This document shows positions 52,348-61,105 of a DNA stretch of 64,000 nucleotides, piece after piece. The translations under genes were made by a program, and so were the position numbers. The notes below the pieces were generated by a model that saw only the letters and a list, made by a program, of their open reading frames with translations, did not search any database and was not told the DNA's origin. How positions within the stretch are numbered: position 1 is the first letter of the stretch; the number at the start of each line of letters is the position of its first letter. The stretch comes from Fen-1273 sp035516035 (GTDB lineage: Bacteria; Bacteroidota; Ignavibacteria; UBA10030; UBA6906): NCBI GenBank assembly GCA_035516035.1, contig DATJAS010000103.1, forward strand, positions 1-64,000. Reading direction: 5' to 3'.

Positions 52348-52797
52348 TTACGCCCCGGCCGGCGCTTCCGCCGCCGGTGCGGGCGTACCCGCTGCCGCTT
52401 CAGCTTCCGGCTGCTTCTTCGCTTTGCGGGCGGCGTGCCGCCGCAGCCGCCGTTCCTCGTCGCGCCGCCGTTTTTCCTCCTGCGCCATCTGGAACTTTTC
52501 GCTCTCCGCGGCGATCTTCGCCTCGTCCGCTCCCTGCCGCCTGAGCGTCCATTTCATCCAGAGGCCGCTCCTCTGGAAGAGGCTCCGGACGGTGTCCGTG
52601 GGCAGCGCGCCGCTCTTCAACCAGTGCATCACGCGCGCTTCGTCGGCGCTGATGCGCATGGGTTTCTGGAGCGGCTCGTACCGCCCGATGATCTCCAGGA
52701 ACTTCCCGTTCCTCGCCGCGCGGGAATCCGCAGCCACGATCTGGTACACGGGCATCTTCTTTTTCCCGATCCGTCGCAACCTCAGACGTACAGCCAC
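52348..52797 (-). CDS. rpsP: 30S ribosomal protein S16 with C-terminal extension
   Basis: 149 residues. The first 80 form the S16 core (MAVRLRLRRIGKKKMPVYQI, VADSRAARNGKFLEIIGRYEP, RVMHWLKSGALPTDTV). The remaining 65 residues are a Lys/Arg/Glu coiled helix (EEKRRRDEERRLRRHAARKA) and an Ala/Glu/Pro-rich end. Bacteroidota S16 proteins often carry such tails; this one is fairly long. First gene after ffh in the cluster. Confidence 0.96.
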   Translation of the reverse strand: MAVRLRLRRIGKKKMPVYQIVAADSRAARNGKFLEIIGRYEPLQKPMRISADEARVMHWLKSGALPTDTVRSLFQRSGLWMKWTLRRQGADEAKIAAESEKFQMAQEEKRRRDEERRLRRHAARKAKKQPEAEAAAGTPAPAAEAPAGA

Positions 52798-52833
52798 TGT
52801 CGATCTCCTTTGGTGTTCGTGAAGTGATCCGTC

Positions 52834-54162
52834 TCAGAGCCCGGGGCGGAGCCCCATCCCCCTGAGCGCCCGGGTACCGCCGCGCCCGAGCGTCCGCACC
52901 ATGCGCTGCATCTGTTCGTACTGTTTCATCAGCCTGTTGACGTCCTGCACGCTCGTGCCGCTTCCCGCGGCGATCCGCCTCCGCCGGCTGCCGTTGATGA
53001 TGGCCGGCTTCTGGCGCTCTTCGAGCGTCATCGAGCAGATGATCGCCTCGATTTTCATGAGCGCGCCCTCATCGACGTCCGCTCCCGCCGGCAGGCGGTT
53101 CATCCCGGGGATCATCCCCAGCACCTGGCTCAGGGGACCCATCTTTCTCACCTCGCGTAGCTGGTCCAGGAAGTCCTCGAGCGTAAACTGCGACTTCCGG
53201 AGCTTCTCCTCCAGGCGTGCGGCTTTCTCCCCGTCGAACTGCTGCTGCGCCTTTTCCACCAGCGTGAGGACGTCCCCCATGCCGAGGATCCGGGACGCCA
53301 TCCGGTCGGGGTGGAATCTCTCCAGCGCGTCGAGTTTCTCGCCCGTGGCAATGAACTTGATCGGCTTCCCCACCGCCGCACGGAGCGAGAGCGCCGCTCC
53401 CCCCCGCGCGTCGCCGTCCATCTTCGTCAGGACGGCCCCGTCGAAATTCAGCCGTTCGTTGAAGGCGCGCGCCGTGTTCACAGCGTCCTGCCCGGTCATC
53501 GCGTCGACGACGAAGAGGATCTCGTGTGGGCGGACCGCGTCGCGGATCGCCTCCACCTCTTTCATCATCTCCTCGTCGACGTGCAGGCGGCCGGCGGTGT
53601 CGATAATGACCACGTCCCGCGCGTTTCGTCGCGCGTGAGCGACCGCCTCAGCGGCGATCGCCACGGGGGAAACCCCTTCCCGGTGGAAGACCGGGAGTCC
53701 CGCCTGTGCACCGAGCGTGGCGAGCTGCTCGACCGCCGCGGGACGGTAGATATCGGCCGCCGCAAGGAGTGGGTAGCGCCCCTGGCCTTTGAGATGCACG
53801 CCGAGCTTCGCCGTGAACGTCGTCTTGCCCGACCCCTGGAGGCCCGCTACCAGCACCACGGTGGGCGGTGCGGGCGACTGTGCGATCCCGGAGGCGGTGA
53901 CGCCCAGGAGCTCCACCAGCTCGTCGTGTATGATCCTGACGATCTGCTGGCCGGGCGTGATGCTCTGGAGCACTTCCTGCCCCAGGGCTTTCTCCTGGAC
54001 GTCTTCGACGAACTTCCGCGCGACGCGGAAGTTGACGTCCGCATCAAGGAGAACACGCCGGACCTCCCGGAGCGTTTCCGCAACATTCGCCTCGGTGATC
54101 TTTCCCTGCCCCCGGAGCTTCTTCAGGACCCCTTCGAGCTTCCGGGTCAGCTCATCAAACAT
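52834..54162 (-). CDS. ffh: Signal recognition particle protein Ffh
   Basis: 442 residues. The N domain is followed by the G domain with GLQGSGKTTFTAKLG, DTAGRLHVDEEMM and TKMDGDARGG. The M domain has methionine-rich helices, including GLGxGIPGMN-like MIPGMNRLPAG, SMTLEERQKPAIINGSRRRRIAAGSG and the final MRGMGLRPGL. It directs nascent membrane proteins to SecYEG with 4.5S RNA. It is preceded by the terminator of the ATP synthase operon. Confidence 0.97.
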   Translation of the reverse strand: MFDELTRKLEGVLKKLRGQGKITEANVAETLREVRRVLLDADVNFRVARKFVEDVQEKALGQEVLQSITPGQQIVRIIHDELVELLGVTASGIAQSPAPPTVVLVAGLQGSGKTTFTAKLGVHLKGQGRYPLLAAADIYRPAAVEQLATLGAQAGLPVFHREGVSPVAIAAEAVAHARRNARDVVIIDTAGRLHVDEEMMKEVEAIRDAVRPHEILFVVDAMTGQDAVNTARAFNERLNFDGAVLTKMDGDARGGAALSLRAAVGKPIKFIATGEKLDALERFHPDRMASRILGMGDVLTLVEKAQQQFDGEKAARLEEKLRKSQFTLEDFLDQLREVRKMGPLSQVLGMIPGMNRLPAGADVDEGALMKIEAIICSMTLEERQKPAIINGSRRRRIAAGSGTSVQDVNRLMKQYEQMQRMVRTLGRGGTRALRGMGLRPGL

Positions 54163-54230
54163 CCGTAACTCCCACTCGTGCCAACGTTTGCGGTCGCGCT
54201 CGGTTCAGAGCGCGGACTTTCAATGTAACG

Positions 54231-54260
54231 AAAACGCGCCTCGGAATCAAGGCGCGTTTT
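54231..54260 (-). terminator. Rho-independent terminator of the ATP synthase operon
   Basis: AAAACGCGCCT (54231-54241) pairs with AGGCGCGTTTT (54250-54260), an 11-bp stem with an 8-nt loop. On the minus strand the T-rich arm continues TTTTCGTTAC. It lies 31 bp after the atpG stop. Confidence 0.8.
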
Positions 54261-54291
54261 ATGCATCGTTGGCGGGTTTATGGCAAAAACT

Positions 54292-55158
54292 CTACCCCCG
54301 GAGGGCTTCCGCCCCTGAGACGACCTCCAGGAGCTCCTTGGTGATCGCCGCCTGGCGGGCTTTGTTATACTGGAGCTGGAGCGTGTCGATCATCTCCCGG
54401 GCGTTCTCCGTGGCGTTTTCCATCGCCGCCATGCGGGCCCCCTCCTCGGCGGCGCTCGACTCAAGCAGCATGCGCCAGAGCTGTATGGCGAGGTGGCGGG
54501 GAACGAGCGCCGAGAGTATCTCCGGCCTCCCCGGTTCATAGATATAGTCGGTGAGTCTTCTCGGGGCCGCGCCGGGGGGGGGCGGGGGGACCGGGAGGTA
54601 CTGCTCGATCACGATCCGGCTCTGGGCGATCGACTTGAATTCGTTGTAGATCACGTCGACCCTGTCCGCTTCCCCCTTCCTGTACGCATCGACAAGCCCC
54701 GCGGCAAGCGACTGGGTCCAGGCGAACGTGAGAGCACCGAATATGCCGGCATGTTTCCCGGCCAGGACATACTTCCGTTTGCCGAAATAATCGACACCTT
54801 TCTTCCCGACGCAGAGGAGCTCCACGCGGACGCCCGTCGCCTGCGCGGCAACGTGGGCCTGGGCGGCCTTGATCAGGTTCGAGTTGAACGCCCCGCAGAA
54901 CCCGCGGTCCGACGTGATCACCACCAGGCGCAGCTTCCGCACGTCACGGCCCGTCATCAGCTCCGCCGTCTGCGCCCCGGACCCCGCGGCCATGTCGGAG
55001 AGGAGGTCCCTGATCGCGCGGGCGTACGGCCTCGCCGCCACCACGCGCGACTGCGCCCGGCGCAGCTTCGCCGCTGCGACCATCTTCATGGCCCGCGTGA
55101 TCTTCTGCGTCTTCTGGACCCCGCCGATGCGGCGGCGGACTTCCCTGAGCGTCGGCAT
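54292..55158 (-). CDS. atpG: ATP synthase gamma subunit
   Basis: 288 residues. MPTLREVRRRIGGVQKTQKITRAMKMV at the N-terminus and the C-terminal AAMENATENAREMIDTLQLQYNKARQAAITKELLEVVSGAEAL, in pieces, form the two-helix rotor shaft. The central domain starts LVVITSDRGFCGAFNSNLI. It is the last gene of this operon, followed by a terminator; atpD and atpC are not here. Confidence 0.97.
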   Translation of the reverse strand: MPTLREVRRRIGGVQKTQKITRAMKMVAAAKLRRAQSRVVAARPYARAIRDLLSDMAAGSGAQTAELMTGRDVRKLRLVVITSDRGFCGAFNSNLIKAAQAHVAAQATGVRVELLCVGKKGVDYFGKRKYVLAGKHAGIFGALTFAWTQSLAAGLVDAYRKGEADRVDVIYNEFKSIAQSRIVIEQYLPVPPPPPGAAPRRLTDYIYEPGRPEILSALVPRHLAIQLWRMLLESSAAEEGARMAAMENATENAREMIDTLQLQYNKARQAAITKELLEVVSGAEALRG

Positions 55159-55159
55159 C

Positions 55160-56716
55160 TCAGGCCTTCACCGACGCGCGGAACGATTCGGTGAACTGCT
55201 TCATGATCTCCTTCAGCCGGTCCCCGACCTCGGGGGCGATGTCTTTCGTGGAAGCGATCGCCCCGAGGATGTCGGCGTGCCTGAGCTCCATCACCTCCAG
55301 CAGCTCCCGCTCGTAGCGCGCCACATGCTCCAGCGGGATCTCGTCCAGGAATCCGTACGTGCCCGCAAAGAGGGCCACCACCTGCTTTTCCACCGGCATC
55401 GGCACGAACTGTCCCTGCTTCAGCAGCTCGACCAGGTGCGAGCCCCGGCGGAGCTGGGCGAGCGTCGACTTGTCGAGGTCTGAGCCGAACTTCGCGAACG
55501 CCTCGAGCTCCCTGTACTGGGCGAGCCCGATGCGCAGGCTCCCGGCCACTTTCTTCATCGCCTTGATCTGCGCGTGGCCGCCGACGCGCGACACGGAGAT
55601 CCCGACGTTGATCGCCGGCCGGATCCCGGAATTGAACATCCCGGGCTCGAGGTAAATCTGGCCGTCGGTGATCGAGATGACGTTCGTGGGGATGTAGGCC
55701 GAGACGTCGCCGGCCTGCGTCTCGATCACGGGGAGCGCCGTGAGGCTCCCGCCGCCGAGATCGTCGGCAAGCTTCGAGGCGCGCTCCAGCAGCCGCGAGT
55801 GGAGGTAGAAAATATCTCCAGGGTACGCCTCGCGGCCCGGCGGACGCCTGAGGAGCAGCGAGACCTGCCTGTACGCCTGCGCCTGCTTCGTGAGGTCGTC
55901 GTACACCACCAGCGCGTGGCGGCCGCTGTCGCGGAAAAACTCGCCCAGGGCGGCGCCGGAGTAGGGGGCGATGAACTGCATCGGGGCGGGATCCGTGGCG
56001 GTGGCGGCGATGACGGTCGTGTAGTCCATCGCTCCCTCCTGCTGGAGCTTGTCCACCACCTGCGCCACCGTCGAGCTCTTCTGTCCCACCGCGACGTAGA
56101 TGCAGTAGACCGGCTTGATGCCTTCCCGTTTCGCCTTCTCGCCGTGCGTGTACTTCTGGTTGATGATCGTGTCGAGGGCGATCGCCGTCTTTCCCGTCTG
56201 CCGGTCGCCGATAATCAGCTCCCGCTGCCCGCGGCCGATCGGGATCATGCCGTCGACGGCCTTGATCCCCGTCTGGAGCGGCTCCTTCACCGGCTGGCGC
56301 TGGATGACGCCGAGCGCCTTCCGCTCGATCGGGGAGAGCTTCTCCGTGGCGACGGGTCCCCGCCCGTCGATCGGCTGGCCGAGCGGGTTGACCACGCGGC
56401 CGAGCATCCCCTCGCCGACGGGCATCGAGGCGACGCGCCCGGTGCGCCGGACCGTGTCCCCCTCGCTGATCTCGCTGCTCTCCCCGAAGAGGATGCATCC
56501 CACGTTGTCCTCTTCCAGGTTCAGCACCATGCCGAACACGCCGTGGGGAAACTCGACGAGCTCGCTCATGAGCGCGTGCGTGAGACCGTACACGCGCGCA
56601 ACGCCGTCCCCGATCTGGAGCACCGTGCCCACGTCGTAGATGTCGACTTCCTTTTCGAACCCCGCGAGCTGCTTCCGCAGGATATCGGAGACCTCGTCCG
56701 GCCGTACGTCTGACAT
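55160..56716 (-). CDS. atpA: ATP synthase alpha subunit
   Basis: 518 residues. Walker A GDRQTGKTAIALD, IYVAVGQKSSTVAQVV, and the signature PAINVGISVSRVGG near residue 370 identify alpha rather than beta. It forms the non-catalytic nucleotide sites of F1. The gap to atpG is 1 bp, so expression is coupled. Full length, no oddities. Confidence 0.98.
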   Translation of the reverse strand: MSDVRPDEVSDILRKQLAGFEKEVDIYDVGTVLQIGDGVARVYGLTHALMSELVEFPHGVFGMVLNLEEDNVGCILFGESSEISEGDTVRRTGRVASMPVGEGMLGRVVNPLGQPIDGRGPVATEKLSPIERKALGVIQRQPVKEPLQTGIKAVDGMIPIGRGQRELIIGDRQTGKTAIALDTIINQKYTHGEKAKREGIKPVYCIYVAVGQKSSTVAQVVDKLQQEGAMDYTTVIAATATDPAPMQFIAPYSGAALGEFFRDSGRHALVVYDDLTKQAQAYRQVSLLLRRPPGREAYPGDIFYLHSRLLERASKLADDLGGGSLTALPVIETQAGDVSAYIPTNVISITDGQIYLEPGMFNSGIRPAINVGISVSRVGGHAQIKAMKKVAGSLRIGLAQYRELEAFAKFGSDLDKSTLAQLRRGSHLVELLKQGQFVPMPVEKQVVALFAGTYGFLDEIPLEHVARYERELLEVMELRHADILGAIASTKDIAPEVGDRLKEIMKQFTESFRASVKA

Positions 56717-56741
56717 GTGGAGTGATCCCTTCGTATTCAGT

Positions 56742-57293
56742 TCAATTCGTGGACGGGCCCGCGATAAACCGGGCCTTCAGGAGCTCGAGTTGCCGGCGGA
56801 CGCTGGCATCCAGCACCGTGTCGCCGACGCGGACCACCAGTCCCCCCCTGATCGCAGGGTCGACGGTGAACTTCAGCCGGACGCCCTTTCCCGTGGCGCG
56901 TCCGAGCGCCCGGGAGAGATCCTGCTCCTGCGCGGGCGTCAGGGCAAGCGCGGAGGCGACCTCGACGCCGACCACGCCCGATTTCATGTCGCGCAGCAGG
57001 GAAAACTGCTCCGCGATTTCCCCGAGGTGGGCTTCCCGCTGCCGGGCGATCACGAATGCCAGGAAATCCATCGTTCCCTTCCCGACCCGTTTCCCGAACA
57101 GCTCCCGGAATATCGCCTCCTTCCGGGCCGGCCGCACGACCGGGCTCCCGGCCAGGAGCCGCAGCTCCCGCGAGGCGTTCAGCACGGCGGCCACGGACTC
57201 GAGGTCGCGCGCCGTATCCTCGACGGCCTGCAGCGTGCCGGCGGACTCCAGGAGCGCCTGTGCATACCGGCGCGCCACGAGAAGGTTCTTCAT
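56742..57293 (-). CDS. atpH: ATP synthase delta subunit
   Basis: 183 residues. NLLVARRYAQALLESA at the N-terminus, the central helix VGKGTMDFLAFVIARQREAHLGEI and the C-terminal VDPAIRGGLVVRVGDTVLDASVRRQLELL are the OSCP/delta signature. It joins the stator stalk to F1. Its start overlaps the end of atpF by 4 bp. Confidence 0.96.
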   Translation of the reverse strand: MKNLLVARRYAQALLESAGTLQAVEDTARDLESVAAVLNASRELRLLAGSPVVRPARKEAIFRELFGKRVGKGTMDFLAFVIARQREAHLGEIAEQFSLLRDMKSGVVGVEVASALALTPAQEQDLSRALGRATGKGVRLKFTVDPAIRGGLVVRVGDTVLDASVRRQLELLKARFIAGPSTN

Positions 57294-57784
57294 CGCGCGT
57301 GCGCCTCCCCGATCTCACGGATGGCCGCGTCGGCGAGCTGCCGCTGCTTCGGCGTGTCGAGATTGGCGTCCAGGATCTTGCCGGCCGCCGCGATCACGAG
57401 CTCCGCCGCCTCGGCGCGCAGCCGCACAAGCGCCGCGTCCTTTTCCCGGCCGATCTCCTCCTTCGCCTGCTCGATCATGCGGGCCGACGAGGCGTTCGCC
57501 TTCTCCATCAGCTCCGCCTTCAGCCGCTCGCCCATGTCGCGGCCTTCACGGATGATCTTCTGCGACTCCTCCTCCGCCCGCGCAAGCTGGGCGCGGTTTG
57601 CCTCCAGCAATCGCGCGGCTTCCGCGCGGGCGTCCGCCGCCTCCTTCAGCGAGGAGCGGATCGAGTCCTCCCGCGCCGCCAGCGCCGCCAGCAGCGGCTT
57701 CCAGGCCGCCGAGCGGAGGATGACGAGCACGATCACGAACGTCAGGATGGTCCAGAGTATCAGCCCCGGATTGATTGTGAGCAT
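57290..57784 (-). CDS. atpF: ATP synthase b subunit
   Basis: 164 residues. One N-terminal membrane helix (LTINPGLILWTILTFVIVLVIL), then a long, charged Ala/Glu/Lys-rich coiled coil to the C-terminus. It forms the peripheral stalk linking Fo to F1. It sits between atpE and atpH as usual. Confidence 0.96.
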   Translation of the reverse strand: MLTINPGLILWTILTFVIVLVILRSAAWKPLLAALAAREDSIRSSLKEAADARAEAARLLEANRAQLARAEEESQKIIREGRDMGERLKAELMEKANASSARMIEQAKEEIGREKDAALVRLRAEAAELVIAAAGKILDANLDTPKQRQLADAAIREIGEAHAR

Positions 57785-57802
57785 GGAGCGTCTCCGCGCG
57801 GA

Positions 57803-58030
57803 TTACTTGAACGCCAGGACGATGCAGATGGCCAGGGCGAAGAACGTGGCGCCTTCGATCAGCGCCGCGGCGATGATCATCGACGTGCGCACCTGCCCGG
57901 CGACTTCCGGCTGCCGCCCGCTGGCTTCCATCGCGGCCGCCGCGAGCTTGCCGATGCCGAGCCCGGCGCCGATGACGGTGAGGGCGGCGCCGATGCCGGC
58001 CGCCAGGTAGCCAAGTGCTTTGGGATCCAT
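57803..58030 (-). CDS. atpE: ATP synthase c subunit
   Basis: 75 residues forming a two-helix hairpin. Helix 1 has GAGLGIGKLAAAAMEASGRQPE and helix 2 the ion-binding Glu in AALIEGATFFALAI. The helix-1 positions that hold Gln in sodium-type enzymes are not Gln, which suggests proton coupling. It forms the rotor ring in the membrane. Confidence 0.97.
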   Translation of the reverse strand: MDPKALGYLAAGIGAALTVIGAGLGIGKLAAAAMEASGRQPEVAGQVRTSMIIAAALIEGATFFALAICIVLAFK

Positions 58031-58067
58031 GGTGATTCTCCTTCAGAAGAGTGTGTGGTTGGAATGG

Positions 58068-59027
58068 CTAGGATGCATGATGGACGGGTGCGTCATGTCC
58101 CGCCCCGGCGTGGGAGCCTTCCGCCGCCTGGATCCCGAGACCCATGAAGAGCGACGTGAGCATGACGAAAATGTACGCCTGCAGGAACGCGACGAACAGC
58201 TCGAGGAAATTGATCCCCACCACGAACGTGACGGGGGCGATCGCGATCACGTACGAGCCGAAGACGAATATGAGTCCCAGCAGGGACACGATCACGATAT
58301 GCCCCCCCAGCATATTCGCGAAGAGACGCATGCAGAGGGCGAAGGGCTTCGTGAAGAGTCCCAGGATCTCGATCGGAATCATGATCGGCCAGAGCGACCA
58401 GTGGACCCCCCCGGTCAGGTGGGCCAGGTAGTGGCCGAGCCCCTGTGCACGGATGGCGGAGGCCTGGATCACCACGAAGGCGATGATCGCGAGTCCCGCG
58501 GTGACGCTGACGTTCCCCGTCGCCGAGGCGCCGTAGGGGATGAGGCCCATCAGGTTCATCACGAGGATATAGAAGAACGTCGTCAGGAGGTACGGCATGT
58601 ACCGGAGCCCGGCGAAGCCCATGTTGGGAATGGCCACCTCGTCCCGCATGAAGACGACCATCATCTCGAAGAGGTTGGCGAACCCGGTGGGGACGCTCTG
58701 CCGGGCGATGCGCCGCGCGACGGCGATCGCCACGACGCACAGGATGAGCGCCGCGATCCAGACGAAGACCACGTGCTTCGTGGGGGACATGTCGATCACC
58801 AGCTGCCCGACGTGGATCGGGGGAAATTTCGGGAGCTGCAGCATTCCGAAGGGGGTGTCGATCGTGCCCGCGTCCTGCACGTGGTGGAGGAGCTCCCCGA
58901 AATCCACGCCGCTTCCCCCCCCGCCCGCGGGGGGGGTGCCGTGCCCGGCCGCCGCACCGAGCGAATCCGCGGCCGCGCGGGCCGTATCGGCGGCGACACC
59001 TTCGATCTGCTGGAACACGAGAGTCAC
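58068..59027 (-). CDS. atpB: ATP synthase a subunit
   Basis: 319 residues, longer than E. coli AtpB because of a Gly/Ala-rich N-terminal region of about 90 residues before the first helix. The essential Arg is in LCMRLFANMLGGHIVI, and the last helices (FLELFVAFLQAYIFVMLTSLFMG) are typical. It forms the proton path beside the c ring. A His/Ala/Gly tail follows. Confidence 0.96.
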   Translation of the reverse strand: MTLVFQQIEGVAADTARAAADSLGAAAGHGTPPAGGGGSGVDFGELLHHVQDAGTIDTPFGMLQLPKFPPIHVGQLVIDMSPTKHVVFVWIAALILCVVAIAVARRIARQSVPTGFANLFEMMVVFMRDEVAIPNMGFAGLRYMPYLLTTFFYILVMNLMGLIPYGASATGNVSVTAGLAIIAFVVIQASAIRAQGLGHYLAHLTGGVHWSLWPIMIPIEILGLFTKPFALCMRLFANMLGGHIVIVSLLGLIFVFGSYVIAIAPVTFVVGINFLELFVAFLQAYIFVMLTSLFMGLGIQAAEGSHAGAGHDAPVHHAS

Positions 59028-59045
59028 GTGCGCATCATGAGTGTT

Positions 59046-59435
59046 CTATATCCCGTTCCTGGCGGCCATCTGCCGCTGCAGGAAGACGATTTCCATGATC
59101 ATAAAGACCGCGTAGAAGCCAAGGAGCGAGCAGGTGAGCGCCACGGCGTGCATCCTGAATGCCACGAGCAGGAGCGTGAACGCACCGAGCATGAACAGGA
59201 GACGGATCCCCATCCCCCCGAGCACCGCCTTGAGAAATGTCGAGTACGATCGCCCGAACGAGTAACGGATCGCCACGTAACCGAGCAGCACGTTCGCGCT
59301 CGCCACGGCCGCGCCCGCAACGACCGCCGCGCGCACGTCCGCCGTGGCGTACGCGGCGAGCGGCCAGCCCAGGATCGCGCCGGCGAGGAGGAGGACGCCC
59401 CCCACCTGGGCGGGGAAGCTCTTCACGATCTTCAC
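59046..59435 (-). CDS. AtpI-like membrane protein
   Basis: 129 residues with four hydrophobic helices (starting at about 11, 35, 67 and 94). Its place directly before atpB and its size match the AtpI/ATP synthase I family, thought to help c-ring assembly. Sequence similarity is loose, as usual for this family. It overlaps the AtpZ-like gene by 4 bp. Confidence 0.75.
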   Translation of the reverse strand: MKIVKSFPAQVGGVLLLAGAILGWPLAAYATADVRAAVVAGAAVASANVLLGYVAIRYSFGRSYSTFLKAVLGGMGIRLLFMLGAFTLLLVAFRMHAVALTCSLLGFYAVFMIMEIVFLQRQMAARNGI

Positions 59436-59698
59436 GCGTCCCGCTCCTTCCTGCGGCGGGCTTCCTCCGCGTCCTCGGATTTTCCCATGTCCGCGGCCTG
59501 CTTCAGGAAGGCGATGAGCCCCCCCGTGGCGCCGAGGGCAAGCCCGGCGAGCATCAGCCAGGGATCGGTGCCGAATTTCCCGTCGAGCCAGCGTCCGAGA
59601 AAGAGGAAGGCAACCACGGAGAGCCCGAGCTGGAGACCCAGCGTCATGTACGATGCGCCTGCGCCGCGCAAGCCTGGGGGGCCTTCCGGATCCGCCAC
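59432..59698 (-). CDS. AtpZ/AtpI family F1Fo-ATPase accessory protein
   Basis: 88 residues with two membrane helices (about 18-36 and 47-66) and the family pattern LGLQLGLSVVAFLFLGRWLDGKFGTDPWLMLAGLALG in pieces, followed by a basic tail. AtpZ proteins stabilise or accompany the ATP synthase, and magnesium or calcium transport has been suggested. First of the ATP synthase genes proper, 14 bp after bactofilin. Confidence 0.88.
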   Translation of the reverse strand: MADPEGPPGLRGAGASYMTLGLQLGLSVVAFLFLGRWLDGKFGTDPWLMLAGLALGATGGLIAFLKQAADMGKSEDAEEARRRKERDA

Positions 59699-59712
59699 GG
59701 CGCGCGCTCCCG

Positions 59713-60090
59713 CTAGCGACCCTCGCGCGGCGGGTTGGCGGCGGGGGCGGAGCCCGCGGTCATCGCGCTCCGCCCGTCAAACACCGCCCCCTCGTCCACG
59801 ACGAGACGGGCCGTGCGGACATCCCCTTTCATCACGGACTTCCCCTCCAGGACGAGCTTCTGCGCGGCGGTGAGCGTTCCCATCACCTTCCCCGCCACCG
59901 TGATATTGCGCGCATCGACGGATCCTTCCACCACGCCGTTGATGCCGACCGCCGCGTCCGCCTGCGTGACGACGTTGCCGACAATTTTCCCGTCCACGCG
60001 GATGCTCCCTTCCGTCCGGATGTTCCCCGTGATCACGGTGTTGTTGCCGATCACGCTGAACGTCCCCCCGACCTGATTTTTGTCTGCCAT
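59713..60090 (-). CDS. Bactofilin
   Basis: 125 residues from ATG 60090. It is a single DUF583 beta-helix: SVIGNNTVITGNIRTEGSIRVDGKIVGNV in pieces, then GVVEGSVDARNITVAGKVMGTL and LEGKSVMKGDVRTARLVVDEGAVFDG. Short unstructured ends flank it. Bactofilins polymerise without nucleotide and place wall enzymes. The M23 peptidase 26 bp upstream is a common partner. Confidence 0.95.
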   Translation of the reverse strand: MADKNQVGGTFSVIGNNTVITGNIRTEGSIRVDGKIVGNVVTQADAAVGINGVVEGSVDARNITVAGKVMGTLTAAQKLVLEGKSVMKGDVRTARLVVDEGAVFDGRSAMTAGSAPAANPPREGR

Positions 60091-60116
60091 GCGTCTCCTT
60101 CGGGTCGCGTCGTGTC

Positions 60117-61025
60117 TTACTGTGTGTGCGCGGGTACCAGCAGGTAGCCGTTCGGATCCTGCGGAACCCCGTTGTGCCACACCTCGAAATGCAGATGGGG
60201 CCCGACGCTCGTTCTCCCGGTGGCGCCCGTGAGCGCGATCGGCTCCCCCCGGCGGACGGTATTCAGCGTGTTCTTCAGGAGCGTCTGGTTGTGCTTGTAG
60301 ACCGTCGTGTACCCCCCGCCGTGGGCGATGATCAGCATGTTGCCGTCGTCCTCCGTCCATCCGGCGAAGAGGACGACGCCGTCCCCCGGCGCGTACACGG
60401 GCGTCCCCCGCTTTGCCGCGATGTCGATCCCGAAGTGGTTGCGCGAAGGATCGAAATCCTGCGTCACGTACCCGGCGACCGGCGTCATGAGCGGAAACTC
60501 CGCCCGCGAGGGTCCGGCCATGGTCTCGACCGCGGCCACAGGCGCGGGGCTCGATTCCTCGTCCATCACCGGCTCGGGCATGCCCGCGCCCGGGTTGCCG
60601 GCGCGGCGCAGATCGGGCGCGGGGACGTCGGGCTCGCTCTTCTGCGCCTGGCGCGGCAGGTCCCGCGCCGCGGAGGTGTCGCGGGGAACGTCGTCCCCCA
60701 GGGCCTTCCGGACCTGCGCGTTGTAGTCGCGCACGAGCACGACCTCCTCGGCCAGCGCGTTCAGCCGCTGCTGCATCTCCAGGATCTGCCTGCCGTATTT
60801 CTGTTCCAGTCCCGGGTTGGGAATCGGCACGTAGAGGGCGACGGGAGTATAGACGAGCAGCGCAAGCGTCAGCGCCACAGTGGCACAGACGGCGAGGACC
60901 GCGAGCGCGAAGATCGTCAGGCGGCTTGTCCTGAACGTCCGCGTCTTCCCCCCTTCTTCCACCGGCACGACGATGACATTGTACAGGCGGGGCGTCTTCC
61001 GCCGGCGGGTTCCCTCCTGTGGCAT
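60117..61025 (-). CDS. M23 family metallopeptidase (LytM-type) with membrane anchor
   Basis: 302 residues. A basic cytoplasmic start, one membrane helix (about 38-60) and a coiled-coil segment (EQKYGRQILEMQQRLNALAE) precede the M23 domain with NHFGIDIAAKRGTPVYAPGDG and the zinc motif HLHFE. All catalytic residues are present, so it should cut peptidoglycan peptides in the periplasm. Bactofilin follows directly, a pairing known to control wall curvature. ATG 61025 follows GAGGA. Confidence 0.93.
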   Translation of the reverse strand: MPQEGTRRRKTPRLYNVIVVPVEEGGKTRTFRTSRLTIFALAVLAVCATVALTLALLVYTPVALYVPIPNPGLEQKYGRQILEMQQRLNALAEEVVLVRDYNAQVRKALGDDVPRDTSAARDLPRQAQKSEPDVPAPDLRRAGNPGAGMPEPVMDEESSPAPVAAVETMAGPSRAEFPLMTPVAGYVTQDFDPSRNHFGIDIAAKRGTPVYAPGDGVVLFAGWTEDDGNMLIIAHGGGYTTVYKHNQTLLKNTLNTVRRGEPIALTGATGRTSVGPHLHFEVWHNGVPQDPNGYLLVPAHTQ

Positions 61026-61053
61026 TCCTCAGTTCATGAAGATATGGAGGGAA

Positions 61054-61082
61054 AATATAAGGAAAACCGCCGGTAATGTCAA
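61054..61082 (-). promoter_or_regulatory. Consensus sigma-70 promoter before the M23-bactofilin-atp operon
   Basis: On the minus strand TTGACA (61082-61077), a 17-bp spacer and TATATT (61059-61054). Transcription should start near 61047, 22 nt before the M23 gene. Confidence 0.75.
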
Positions 61083-61105
61083 CGAACGGAGGGCGTAACG
61101 CATTC

